A stretch of 64,000 bases of DNA from Orbaceae bacterium ESL0721 (lineage in GTDB: Bacteria; Pseudomonadota; Gammaproteobacteria; Enterobacterales; Orbaceae). Shown here one piece after another: positions 17,925-26,366 of this stretch (position 1 is its first letter; every line of letters begins with the position of its first letter). The stretch is from positions 1,334,241-1,398,240 of the forward strand of contig JAQTHZ010000001.1 of NCBI GenBank assembly GCA_029433365.1, given 5' to 3'. The notes beneath the pieces are model-generated. The model saw only the letters and a list, made by a program, of their open reading frames with translations. It had not been told where the DNA came from and made no database searches. A program made the translations under genes and the position numbers.

Positions 17925-17954
17925 ACCATAAAACAGAAGGGCGATAAAGAGATC

Positions 17955-18899
17955 ATGACCGACTTAAAAGATTTAATTGTAAGGTACTGCCTACTATTTG
18001 GCAGGCGATTCAGCTATAAAGAGAAGATCGCCTTTTTACGTGTTATCGCCAAAGAGCTGATACCACTAGGCTACGCGGTCGATGCAAAACTGGCTAAATT
18101 GAAGCTGCGGCGTAATCGATATGCCAACTACTATAACGCCTATATTGGCGATCTAAACCACGCCGACATCATTGTTGCAACCTATTATGACACCGGTATA
18201 AATAGTTTTAATCTATCAAAAACCTACCCATTTCAGCGCGCTTTTAGTAAAAAAACCTATCTTATTGGACTATTACCTACGTTAGTACTCACTATCATGG
18301 CAATTCTATTGGCGCTATTTATTATATTGCCAACTATTCAGACTGCTGGAATCCTTAGTCCTGCCGGCGTCATCTCTGCTTTAGGATTGCTCCTCTGTTT
18401 TTACCTTATTATGCGATTCCGTAGTGGGATCCCAAATAAAAATAACTTTGTCTGCAACAGCTCAACCATCATTGTGCTGCTAAGTATGATCCAAAAACTG
18501 GATCCTGCCGCCAAAAAACGGATAGCTTTTGTCCTCTATGATGGCGGTTGTACCAACCAATTTGGTTTAAGAATGTTAGAAGATCATATTAAAAATAGGG
18601 GTGAAAAACAGTTCATCTTCTTAGATAGCATCGGCAATAGTGAATCATTACACTTTTTTAAGCCCGCCCATTTTGACTATCAGCAACAAGGTATCACCTT
18701 TAATCAGGGTGAGATTGCGACCAGTTTACAAAAATATATCCTTATTACAGCGGGGGAGCGGGGTAAAGATAACCAGATTGTGATTAAACATGCCAACTCA
18801 AGTCGAGACAAACAGTTATCAGAGCAGATCGCCTTGCAACACACCAATTCACTTCACCAATTTCTAATGACGATGCTAACAGCAAAAGCGCCCCGCTAA
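17955..18899 (+). CDS. Membrane protein with a degenerate M28 peptidase-like domain
   Basis: A 314-residue protein I cannot name. Residues ~1-95 and ~160-310 are soluble; two hydrophobic helices lie at ~102-126 and ~134-153. The soluble parts recall M28 zinc aminopeptidases: ATYYDTG (residues ~75-81) sits where that family has a metal-binding HYD motif, NNFVCNSSTIIVLL resembles the D-N-xSG helix, and RIAFVLYDGG resembles the strand before the GExGLxGS motif. The metal ligands themselves appear to be replaced (no HYD, no clear GEE), so it may be a non-catalytic relative. It follows the PTS genes on the same strand after a terminator, with a ribosome-binding site AAGAGATC before ATG. The M28 link is inference from pattern alone. 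Confidence 0.6.
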   Translation: MTDLKDLIVRYCLLFGRRFSYKEKIAFLRVIAKELIPLGYAVDAKLAKLKLRRNRYANYYNAYIGDLNHADIIVATYYDTGINSFNLSKTYPFQRAFSKKTYLIGLLPTLVLTIMAILLALFIILPTIQTAGILSPAGVISALGLLLCFYLIMRFRSGIPNKNNFVCNSSTIIVLLSMIQKLDPAAKKRIAFVLYDGGCTNQFGLRMLEDHIKNRGEKQFIFLDSIGNSESLHFFKPAHFDYQQQGITFNQGEIATSLQKYILITAGERGKDNQIVIKHANSSRDKQLSEQIALQHTNSLHQFLMTMLTAKAPR

Positions 18900-19294
18900 A
18901 GCAGAGTACTGCTACCCCAAAAAGCAGAGTCATCACAATAGAGAGTGTTTTTATATTTTGATAAAACTGTTATTTGACGCTTAATAATAGATAAAAAAAG
19001 TTTAATGGCTATCTTTCGCACAATAAAAGGGTTAACGCATATTTATTTTACATTTAACCCATCTTTAACAGTATAAAATAGAATTTAAAAAGAATATGGG
19101 TGATAATAGGCGGATAAAGAGTGTCACCTTTTTGTCAACTGATTTTGCCTATTTTTGCTTAATTTATTAATAATTATTGTTTTTTAAGATCGTTATAGCG
19201 AATCGATGCGATTAACGCCTCATCAATACAATAATAGCCAAAAGAGTCATGACAAAAGTAGCTGCACTACCCGACAAAAATAAGGATCTTATCT
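18900..19294. other. Intergenic region upstream of the MarC-family gene
   Basis: About 395 A/T-rich bases between two same-strand genes. I see no ORF with a ribosome-binding site and no clear hairpin with a T-run. It probably carries the promoter of the following gene. Confidence 0.4.
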
Positions 19295-19906
19295 ATGGTT
19301 GATTATTTTATTGAGTTTTTAGTCACCACCGTAAAACTATTAGCATTAATGACCCCACCCGCCGTACTCAGTGCATTTTTAAGTGGCACAAAAAATTATG
19401 ATGAAGCACAAAAACGTAAAACCGCAATTAAAACCTCATCTGTCGTCTTTATTATGGGCTTTGTCCTCTTTTTTATCGGCAACACCCTTTTTAGTGTCTT
19501 TGGCTTCACGCTCGACGCCTTCCGCATTGGCGCCGGCGCCTTACTCTTCCTCTCTGCCGTATCACTCATGAACGACTCCCCCGAAAAAAATAGAATCCAA
19601 GAGGATGATGATATCAGCGTAGTCCCCCTCGCCGTACCCCTCTGCATGGGTCCAGCCTCGATCGGCACCATAATTGTTATGGGGACAAGCTCAATTGGAC
19701 TTGCCGCTAATATAATCTGCACCCTCGCACTCTTTGTCGCCTCATTAGTCATCTACCTGATGCTCTTAACCGCCAAAAGCATCGCTAATGTACTCAAACG
19801 ATCAGGCATCGCCATCTTATCAAAACTGACCGGTCTAATAGTCTCGGCGATTGCCGCGCAGGTTATTTTTACCGGCGTAGCCGCATTCCTCCACCCCGTC
19901 TGTTAA
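19295..19906 (+). CDS. MarC family (UPF0056) integral membrane protein
   Basis: A 203-residue protein with about six membrane helices and the MarC-family pattern: LLALMTPPAVLSAFLSGT near the N-terminus, FRIGAGALLFLSAVSLM, VVPLAVPLCMGPASIGTIIV in the middle, and KLTGLIVSAIAAQVIFTG at the end. Function in this family is unsettled; the original link to multiple antibiotic resistance has not held up, so I assign only the family. Start ATG at 19295 is preceded by AAGGATCTTATCT. Confidence 0.88.
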   Translation: MVDYFIEFLVTTVKLLALMTPPAVLSAFLSGTKNYDEAQKRKTAIKTSSVVFIMGFVLFFIGNTLFSVFGFTLDAFRIGAGALLFLSAVSLMNDSPEKNRIQEDDDISVVPLAVPLCMGPASIGTIIVMGTSSIGLAANIICTLALFVASLVIYLMLLTAKSIANVLKRSGIAILSKLTGLIVSAIAAQVIFTGVAAFLHPVC

Positions 19907-20313
19907 AGATCTAACAATATAAATTCAATGGTGTTTTATTGAAAAAACATCATTGAATCAAAATGACAGATAGAAAATTTAAATCTTATATCTATATAAA
20001 GAGGCAATTAATAAATATTGCCTCAAATAGACCATCTCACCACCCTACAAAAAACCCAGCAACAGAATCAACCCTTTTAAAACGCCTAAAATAAATTTGC
20101 AACAGCTCTTAAAATCGTTACTACCTAAGTTTAATCAAACAGATAAAAAATAACTATCTTGGTGATCAGGATCATAAAATTATCTATTCCTACTTGCGGT
20201 TAATTCACGCCATGCTAAGATCGCGCTGATTTTTTTCAAGAAACTTTTATAACAAAAAAATAATTTTAAACTTAAATCTAATAACAATAAAACCAAGCAT
20301 GGAATAGGGATAG
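19907..20313. other. Intergenic region between MarC-family gene and the toxin island, with a hairpin
   Basis: At 19923-19958 a 15-bp stem with one G-T wobble (ATTCAATGGTGTTTT against AAAACATCATTGAAT) could act as a terminator for the MarC-family gene, although its T-run is weak. The remaining ~350 bases are A/T-rich and probably hold the promoter for the 808-aa effector. It marks the left edge of the accessory island. Confidence 0.5.
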
Positions 20314-22740
20314 ATGTATCATTATCAGTTAGTGTCAGCCGATGCGTGGCAGGATGAGAGCGCGCGTTTAGCCGGTTTGGACTATTTTAGTCGCCCAAAA
20401 CGGATTAAACATTTTTATGATTCAGATTACCGCGATGTTATTAAAAAGTTAGTTGCCGATCCAGAGTCTTGTAAAGATTTTTATCAAGTATTACAACAGG
20501 TTGGACTCCCTTACCAAACTTACTACCATAAAATCTCTGATAAAGTTGCAAAAGTTTTAGCTACTGCGTTATTTACTGAAAGCGCGATTTTGCTAGAGCT
20601 ACCCCTGCCAAGTTGGATTTACAATAATTCAACATTTAACAGCGCTTACGTTAAGAAAAAGTTTAAAAAAATACCCTACTATCAACCTGATGATAGCTGG
20701 ATTACGGTTGATTTGGTCAACCATAGACCAGAGCTTATCGCTATTCGAGATGGTGCGAATATCCATAAGCAGCTTTTTACAATAGAGACTAGCGGAGAGG
20801 AGATATTTTTACGCCATTGTGACCCGTTTTCGGCAACTAAAGTGCTGCCAAAGGTGCACCTATTAATTGGTGGTAATCAAGGGGATACCGATTTAACGCT
20901 ACGGGGCGAAAAGCAGCTAAACGTTAAAAATCTAGCACAGGCGTGGCTTGATAAATTAAGTAACCTACTGCGCTCGGGTAACTCGCCATTTACAATTGAA
21001 CAAGATGAAAGATTAGCTAGCATTATCAACTATGGATTTTCACCGCAGCACTTCTCCCCTAGGTATAACTATAATAGTGAGCCGCCATTTCGCCCCGACG
21101 AGCAGATAGGTGAGCTCTTTTATCAGATGCTACTACTCTTAAATGAGACTAAATTTATCACAGCTGTAGGTCGAATTGGTGATTTGGGTCATGATGAGAG
21201 TGAAGGGGCGATAACCCGTGACCCTACATTACTAAGGCAAACCCTAAAATCTATCCGGAGTATCCGCCATAGTGAAGGGTTTGATAAAAGTGATTACAGT
21301 TATAAGAGTGATAAGTTAGCTAGAATTGCTAATGAGTACCTAAGTAGTCCGCTCGTCCTTGATGGCAGCGGAGGTGAAAAAGATTACGAAACTAAACTCA
21401 AAGAGCAGATTAGTCTTGATGTAAAAACCGATGAGCTTAGCGATATCGAAAACCTCTACTTCACCGCTATTAAACTCCTAAAACAGCTTCGCACACCCAG
21501 TCTCATTCGTAATATTGAAACTCGTAGAGCTTATAAACTCAAAGCCAAAAAATTAACTTATCAACATGTTGAGTTAAAGCCAGCTGATACGATTGAGCTG
21601 ACGCTTAATAAAAATTATAAATATAAGATTACAGCAAGAGATTATGGTTACCAATTTGTTGGGCGCTTTGATGCGAATAATAGAGTCAAAGTTAAAATAC
21701 CTACCAGATGGTCTCACGTTAAAACTTGGGATTTAACAGCAACGCCTGTTGAAAATCATTTTATAGATGAATTTTTCCCAGCAGTAAAAAAACAGTATCA
21801 AAAAATGTTATTCATGCAAGGCTTTACTTTTGGTGAAAGTGATGCGGGGATTATGCATGCGAACATCATGGGGGGAGCAGATAAATCATTACATAATCTA
21901 GCATCAACTATGCAGATAATGGGTGGCGCGGTTAATTTATATATTGCCGCAACAATTGGTGCGACAGGTGTTGGTACGCCATTAGCTGCCACAATTGGTT
22001 TTGTTGGGATAGATAATATACAAGCTGGAACGCGGTCGTTATTCTCAGAAGATACCACCACAACTTATGGTGCAAAGTTTTTAGAGTGGTCTGTCCTCCC
22101 TAAAGGGTACGGTGAAATTGCTTACGGTTTAATTGATATCGGCACAGTGAGTAAAGCAAGCACCCTACTTAAAACGACCAGCCAAACAGCAAATATTGTC
22201 AAATTCCAAACAATTAACACCGCCAAATCTGGACAGATAGTAAAACCAACTGAAATAACTATCACAGTTGAGAACATCAGCGTAAACCAGAGAAATGTGA
22301 TTAGTTTGAAGAGTGTGGATGATATTGCGATAGCTTCAAAAGAGCTACTGCAAACAAAACCATCATATTCACCAATACCAGCTAAATGGATAGAGAAGGG
22401 GGGTAAAATTGAAATTTTAGATAATAATCATTGGAAATATATTAATAAAGGTGGAATATCTATCACATATGAATTTAAAAATATAGATGGTAAAGATGTT
22501 CTACTACCTAATTTTAGTCGTTATTTACACCCTGATAGAAAAAAAGCTGAAATTGATATTGGCACTTTCTCAGGTAATAGAGATAAGGACAGAAAAAAAT
22601 TTTTACAATTAGCAGGGTTAAAAAAAATCCCTGAGGGATATGCGGTACATCACTCACAACCTGATGGCGTTATACAGTTAGTTGAAAAAAAAGTACATAA
22701 AGAATTTACCCATGTTGGCGGTCACGGTTTATATAAGTAG
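20314..22740 (+). CDS. Polymorphic toxin effector with C-terminal HNH-type nuclease domain
   Basis: An 808-residue multidomain protein. Residues ~1-400 are an N-terminal part I do not recognise. A beta-rich segment (~405-490) starts with YKLKAKKLTYQHVELKP. A Gly/Ala-rich hydrophobic stretch (~530-580, with ATIGATGVGTPLAATIGFVG) and a LPKGYGEIAYGLIDIG motif follow, typical of the pre-toxin part of such effectors. The last ~35 residues, GYAVHHSQPDG, IQLVEKKVHKEFTH, VGGHG, match the His pattern of the HNH/endonuclease VII superfamily (the WHH/LHH-like toxin group). There is no signal peptide, TPS domain, PAAR or RHS repeat, so the delivery route is unknown. A SUKH immunity gene follows 12 bases later, confirming a toxin role. 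Orphan cassettes downstream share its middle segment. Confidence 0.85.
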   Translation: MYHYQLVSADAWQDESARLAGLDYFSRPKRIKHFYDSDYRDVIKKLVADPESCKDFYQVLQQVGLPYQTYYHKISDKVAKVLATALFTESAILLELPLPSWIYNNSTFNSAYVKKKFKKIPYYQPDDSWITVDLVNHRPELIAIRDGANIHKQLFTIETSGEEIFLRHCDPFSATKVLPKVHLLIGGNQGDTDLTLRGEKQLNVKNLAQAWLDKLSNLLRSGNSPFTIEQDERLASIINYGFSPQHFSPRYNYNSEPPFRPDEQIGELFYQMLLLLNETKFITAVGRIGDLGHDESEGAITRDPTLLRQTLKSIRSIRHSEGFDKSDYSYKSDKLARIANEYLSSPLVLDGSGGEKDYETKLKEQISLDVKTDELSDIENLYFTAIKLLKQLRTPSLIRNIETRRAYKLKAKKLTYQHVELKPADTIELTLNKNYKYKITARDYGYQFVGRFDANNRVKVKIPTRWSHVKTWDLTATPVENHFIDEFFPAVKKQYQKMLFMQGFTFGESDAGIMHANIMGGADKSLHNLASTMQIMGGAVNLYIAATIGATGVGTPLAATIGFVGIDNIQAGTRSLFSEDTTTTYGAKFLEWSVLPKGYGEIAYGLIDIGTVSKASTLLKTTSQTANIVKFQTINTAKSGQIVKPTEITITVENISVNQRNVISLKSVDDIAIASKELLQTKPSYSPIPAKWIEKGGKIEILDNNHWKYINKGGISITYEFKNIDGKDVLLPNFSRYLHPDRKKAEIDIGTFSGNRDKDRKKFLQLAGLKKIPEGYAVHHSQPDGVIQLVEKKVHKEFTHVGGHGLYK

Positions 22741-22752
22741 AGGAGATAGATA

Positions 22753-23319
22753 ATGTTATACATTTTTAGTTTTGATAATTCAAATGTTGCAGAAAAAATA
22801 GCGTTATTTGAAGAGACACTGGGTATAAAAATACCGGATACATATAGAGATTTTTTAAAAAAATATAATGGTGGACAGACAATTGATGCCTATTTTGATA
22901 TAAATGGTGAAAGCAGCGATATACGATGCTTTTATGGTTTTGAAGAGCAGAACGAGTACTGTGGTTTTTCTCAGTTAATGCAAGATGATAGTTTCACTTC
23001 TGCAATAGAAAATGGTTATCTGCCGATTGCTGAGGATAGCTGGGGCAATTCTATTGTTATCGGTATTAGTGAGTTAAACTATGGGGAGATCTCTTTTTAT
23101 GATCACGAAATAGATACCTATAACTACTTATGCCCAAACTTTAAAGATTTTATTTCGCAGATTGAGAGCCAAGAATATGTACCGCTCTCTATAGAGGAGA
23201 GAATACAGGAATTGAAGGAGTGCAATAGTAAAATTCAGGTTGATGATGGATTAGTAAAATTATGGCAAGAAGAAATAGACGAACTTGCGAATCTAAAACA
23301 GCAAAAAGTGGAGCTATAA
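22753..23319 (+). CDS. SMI1/KNR4 (SUKH) family immunity protein
   Basis: A 188-residue protein with the SUKH fold signature: IPDTYRDFLKKYNGG near residues 31-45, and LPIAEDSWGNSIVIGI followed by GEISFYDHE around residues 95-120. SUKH proteins are the commonest immunity partners of HNH-type nuclease toxins, so it presumably binds and blocks the nuclease end of the preceding 808-aa effector. It has an excellent ribosome-binding site (GAGGAG before ATG) and starts 12 bases after the toxin stop, so the two are co-transcribed. The C-terminal ~40 residues are an extra charged helix. Confidence 0.88.
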   Translation: MLYIFSFDNSNVAEKIALFEETLGIKIPDTYRDFLKKYNGGQTIDAYFDINGESSDIRCFYGFEEQNEYCGFSQLMQDDSFTSAIENGYLPIAEDSWGNSIVIGISELNYGEISFYDHEIDTYNYLCPNFKDFISQIESQEYVPLSIEERIQELKECNSKIQVDDGLVKLWQEEIDELANLKQQKVEL

Positions 23320-23432
23320 TATCAATCTAGTTAGTAAATTGTAATCTACTCACTACTTTTGTCACATTAATTTTATAAGAAAAATTCAAGTTACATAACC
23401 CCTTAATTTTTGAGGGTAGCGAGGCTGATTAA

Positions 23433-24779
23433 GCTACTCCTCAAGAATACCGACTCAAAGCCAAAAAATTAACCTATCAACATTTTGAGTTAAAGCCAAC
23501 CGAGGGGTTCTATCTTAAGTTCCATAAAGACCATAAATATGCCATCACATCGATTAGCGAAGGTCACAGGTTTATTGGTCGATTTAATCCGCAGGGTCTC
23601 GCAGATATTAAAGTACCTCAAAAGTGGTCACATATTGATGATTGGCAGCTTGAGACAAGTGCGGTTGACATCTCATTTATTGAACAGTTTTTTAGCCATA
23701 TTGAGCCACAAAACCTTATCAATGCAGCCGAAGGGGCAGAAATAGGTCACTCATTACTTGGTGCAACTGGCGGGCTGATTGGTGGTATTACCGGTTACCT
23801 TTACGGCGATACCATCAAATCGACCTACAACAAATATGAAAACCAGATTCTAGGTGGCGCACAAGTAGCTGGGGGAATCTTAACCTTAGCTGTTGCTGGC
23901 ACAATTGAAGGGGTATCACTTGGCACAGGGAGTGCTGTTGCGGTTGCTTTAGGGTTTGTTGGTAGTGACAATATTGCTGCTGGCATGAGCCGCATCTTAA
24001 CTGACCACGAGGTGACAACACTTGGGGAGGATGCCATAGCTTGGTCAGGACTTGTCCCCAAAGGGTATGAAGGGATTACCTACGGACTCGTTGACTTAGC
24101 CCTTGGTGGCAAAACAATGCTCCTAAATAAAGTACCATCTGCTGCCCACAATATCGTCTCGATTAGATATATAACTCCAGAGGGGCAAAAACCATCATTA
24201 ATACGAGACATCAAAGTCCATATTGAAAAACTCTCTAAAAATAATCAAAGGTATCGGCATGAGATTGAACTAAAAGAGCCAACACTCAATCCCCGCGGCT
24301 CGATGGGCGCAGCTGACGGAAGTGGTGCTCGAAAACCTGTTAAAAAACCTAATACTGGCGAAGAAAATATTATAAATAAAGTTGAAAGTGACGTTGTTGA
24401 TGCTAATAAAATTGATAGACTAGAAGACTTATCAAATAGTAAAGCTAAGCCATCTATAGGAGCTGAAAATGCTGTAGACGGTTCTAAGTTAAATGCGCAA
24501 TTAGTTGGTAAAGAAATTGCATGTGGACATGCATTTGAAAAGCATGTTTTACAACAAGGTGAATTCAACTCATTAGATATTAGAACACGTAAACAATTTG
24601 CGGCACATATAGAAAATATTGTTAGTAATCCAACATCAGTAAAACAATTTAGTGGAGGAAGAACTGCATACTGGGATCAGTCAACAGGAACGATTGTTAT
24701 TAGAAATCCTAAGACTTCTGACGGTGGTACTGCTTTTAGACCTGTAAATGGACGAGATTATTTTGATAACTTGAGGTAA
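23433..24779 (+). CDS. Orphan toxin cassette 2 (start-less C-terminal module of the 808-aa effector family)
   Basis: A frame open from just after a TAA (23430-23432) to the stop at 24779, with no ATG until 23985. The first part (YRLKAKKLTYQHFELKP, then KVPQKWSH) is a close relative of residues ~405-490 of the 808-aa effector, and the hydrophobic ALGFVGSDNIAAG and LVPKGYEGITYGLVDLA segments correspond to its pre-toxin region. The C-terminal ~90 residues differ completely: GHAFEKHV, TRKQFAAHIENIVSNPT, GGRTAYWDQSTGTIVI, DGGTAFRPVNGRDYFDNL. These look like a small RNase-type toxin (BECR-like fold is possible), but I cannot name the family. Lacking a start and promoter it is best seen as a silent donor that could recombine into the full-length gene. 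A small immunity gene follows. Confidence 0.75.
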   Translation, partial: ATPQEYRLKAKKLTYQHFELKPTEGFYLKFHKDHKYAITSISEGHRFIGRFNPQGLADIKVPQKWSHIDDWQLETSAVDISFIEQFFSHIEPQNLINAAEGAEIGHSLLGATGGLIGGITGYLYGDTIKSTYNKYENQILGGAQVAGGILTLAVAGTIEGVSLGTGSAVAVALGFVGSDNIAAGMSRILTDHEVTTLGEDAIAWSGLVPKGYEGITYGLVDLALGGKTMLLNKVPSAAHNIVSIRYITPEGQKPSLIRDIKVHIEKLSKNNQRYRHEIELKEPTLNPRGSMGAADGSGARKPVKKPNTGEENIINKVESDVVDANKIDRLEDLSNSKAKPSIGAENAVDGSKLNAQLVGKEIACGHAFEKHVLQQGEFNSLDIRTRKQFAAHIENIVSNPTSVKQFSGGRTAYWDQSTGTIVIRNPKTSDGGTAFRPVNGRDYFDNLR

Positions 24780-24783
24780 TTAA

Positions 24784-24987
24784 ATGAAAATTATAGATAT
24801 TATAGATAAACATGCAAATATATCGTTATCATACGAAGAGTTGCTCATGCTAAATGCTATTTTTAATGAAGTGTGTAATGGTATAGATGTTTTTGAGTTT
24901 GAAACTAGAATTGGTGCCACAAAAGAGGAAGTTTCTTATTTATTAAGACAAATAGGAAATATTCTCGATAAGATGGAAAAAAATTAA
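24784..24987 (+). CDS. Probable immunity protein for toxin cassette 2
   Basis: A 67-residue, apparently all-helical acidic protein (with RIGATKEEVSYLLRQIGNIL). I do not recognise the family. Its position, 4 bases after the toxin stop and with a ribosome-binding site (GAGGTAATTAA) that overlaps the toxin's last codons, is that of a cognate immunity gene. Confidence 0.7.
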   Translation: MKIIDIIDKHANISLSYEELLMLNAIFNEVCNGIDVFEFETRIGATKEEVSYLLRQIGNILDKMEKN

Positions 24988-25064
24988 TTTAGATAGATTC
25001 CACGAATATTAGATCTGGGATCATTTTATCTATCTTTAACATGGTACCGCCGAGACCATACTTT

Positions 25065-25388
25065 ATGAAAATTAATAATTTGACAGAAATAAGAAATAAA
25101 GTTAATCAAAGTATAATGTATAGTTTAATCGATAGAGCTACAAAAAAAATGCGAGGAGTTACAGCTGATTTAAATGAAGATAATATACTAACAATAAGAA
25201 TGATTTTTGATAATAAATTATTAGATGAAGAAGAGGAAGAGATGCAGATTGCAAATACAGAAGTTGTAGCAGATTTTTTTAATGATTTTAAAGATATTTA
25301 TCTTGATCTCTTAATTGTATCCGAATCAATTAGTATTTATGAAAAAAAAGGAAATTTAGGCTGGTTCTATTTGCGTAAGGAATATTAA
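25065..25388 (+). CDS. Small acidic protein, possible second (orphan) immunity protein
   Basis: About 107 residues from the ATG at 25065 (MKINNLTEIRNKV); the frame can be extended to an ATG at 25041 (MVPPRPYF), which looks less natural. Neither has a strong ribosome-binding site. The protein is acidic (a run of Glu near residue 60) and ends GWFYLRKEY. No family recognised. It lies between the cassette-2 immunity gene and a terminator, so it may be the immunity gene of a lost toxin. The upstream 77 bases are non-coding. Confidence 0.55.
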   Translation: MKINNLTEIRNKVNQSIMYSLIDRATKKMRGVTADLNEDNILTIRMIFDNKLLDEEEEEMQIANTEVVADFFNDFKDIYLDLLIVSESISIYEKKGNLGWFYLRKEY

Positions 25389-25396
25389 ATTAATTG

Positions 25397-25427
25397 AAAA
25401 GATCCTAAGCCAAATTTAGGATCTTTT
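25397..25427. terminator. Terminator closing toxin cassette 2
   Basis: A perfect 12-bp stem, AAAAGATCCTAA with TTAGGATCTTTT, loop GCCAAAT, just after the stop of the 107/115-aa gene. Cassette 3 begins immediately beyond it, so cassette 3 has no read-through transcription from the island's promoter. Confidence 0.85.
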
Positions 25428-25428
25428 C

Positions 25429-26366
25429 CTCATCGCCCACGCCATCCTCGGCGCTGCCGGTATGAGCCGCATCTTAACCGACCAAGAGGTGACAACCCTT
25501 GGGGAAGATGTTATAGCTTGGTCAGGGCTTGTACCAAAAGGGTATGAAGGGATTTCTTATGGGCTTTTTGACTTAGCTCTTGGCAGCAAAACCATGCTCC
25601 TAAATAAAGTCCCATCTGCTGCCCACAATATTGTCTCAATCAAATATGCAACCCCAGCTGGACAAAAACCATCATTAATACAAGACATCAAAGTCTATAT
25701 TGAAAAACTCTCTAAAAATAACCAAAGGTACCGGCATGAAATTGAACTAAAAGAGCCAACATTCAATCCCCGTGCAACTAACGAAAGTGGTGCTAGCAAA
25801 CCTGTTAAAAAACCTAATACTGGCGAAGAAAATATTATAAATAAAGTTGAAAGTGACGTTGTTGATGTTAATAATGTTGGGGATTATTTAGAAAATCTTA
25901 AATCATCTCCTTCACCCGCAGAGCTGGTACAAAAGCAGGCAGGTAAAAATAGACCAATAGACATTAACACTGATCACATTTTAAATGGTGAAATAAAAGT
26001 TTATAAAGATGGTTCAAAAAGTGGTGTTGGCGGTCATTATTTACGTGATCCCAATATTAGAGTCGATACTTGGATAGGTGAAGCTGATGCTAACGGCGTA
26101 ACAAAAGGTTATATATCAGTTAGAGATCCTGAAACAGGTAAGTGGTATAAAAATCAGCTGAAACAACTTTTTTCCCTGAACATTGGTCGAAACATCAAAC
26201 AGAAAGAGAAATTAAAAATGCTTTTGAAAACTCCACGCCTAAACATGGAGAATCGGAAAAATGGATTGGAACGTCTTCAAGTGGTTTAAAAATTGAAGGA
26301 TACTATAAAAAACCAAATGGAACAGGAGCTACTGCCTGGCCTATATATCAAGGTAAGAGTAAATAA
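25429..26366 (+). pseudogene. Orphan toxin cassette 3: EndoU-type RNase toxin, frameshifted
   Basis: The frame starts without its own ATG as LIAHAILGAAG, then MSRILTDQEVTTLGED, and is almost identical to cassette 2 for about 420 bases (to ...NKVESDVVD). It then diverges into a bacterial EndoU domain: DHILNGEIKVYKDG, GVGGHYLRDP, and, in the next frame, TTFFPEHWSKHQTEREIKNA, EKWIGTSSSGLKIEGYY, GATAWPIYQ. The shift lies near 26160 in CTGAAACAACT; one more A would restore the frame and run to TAA at 26364-26366. As read, the product stops at 26289 without the C-terminal half of the EndoU domain. EndoU toxins are metal-independent or Mn-dependent RNases. Neither promoter nor start is visible, so this is a silent or dead cassette. 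Confidence 0.8.

Noticed and set aside
20314-22740. T6SS Rhs effector label for the 808-aa protein
   Set aside because: No RHS/YD repeats, PAAR domain, VgrG, Hcp or EagR-like gene in the window.
26158-26170. Programmed frameshift in the EndoU toxin
   Set aside because: No slippery heptamer of the XXXYYYZ type and no downstream pseudoknot seen; a simple base loss explains it.
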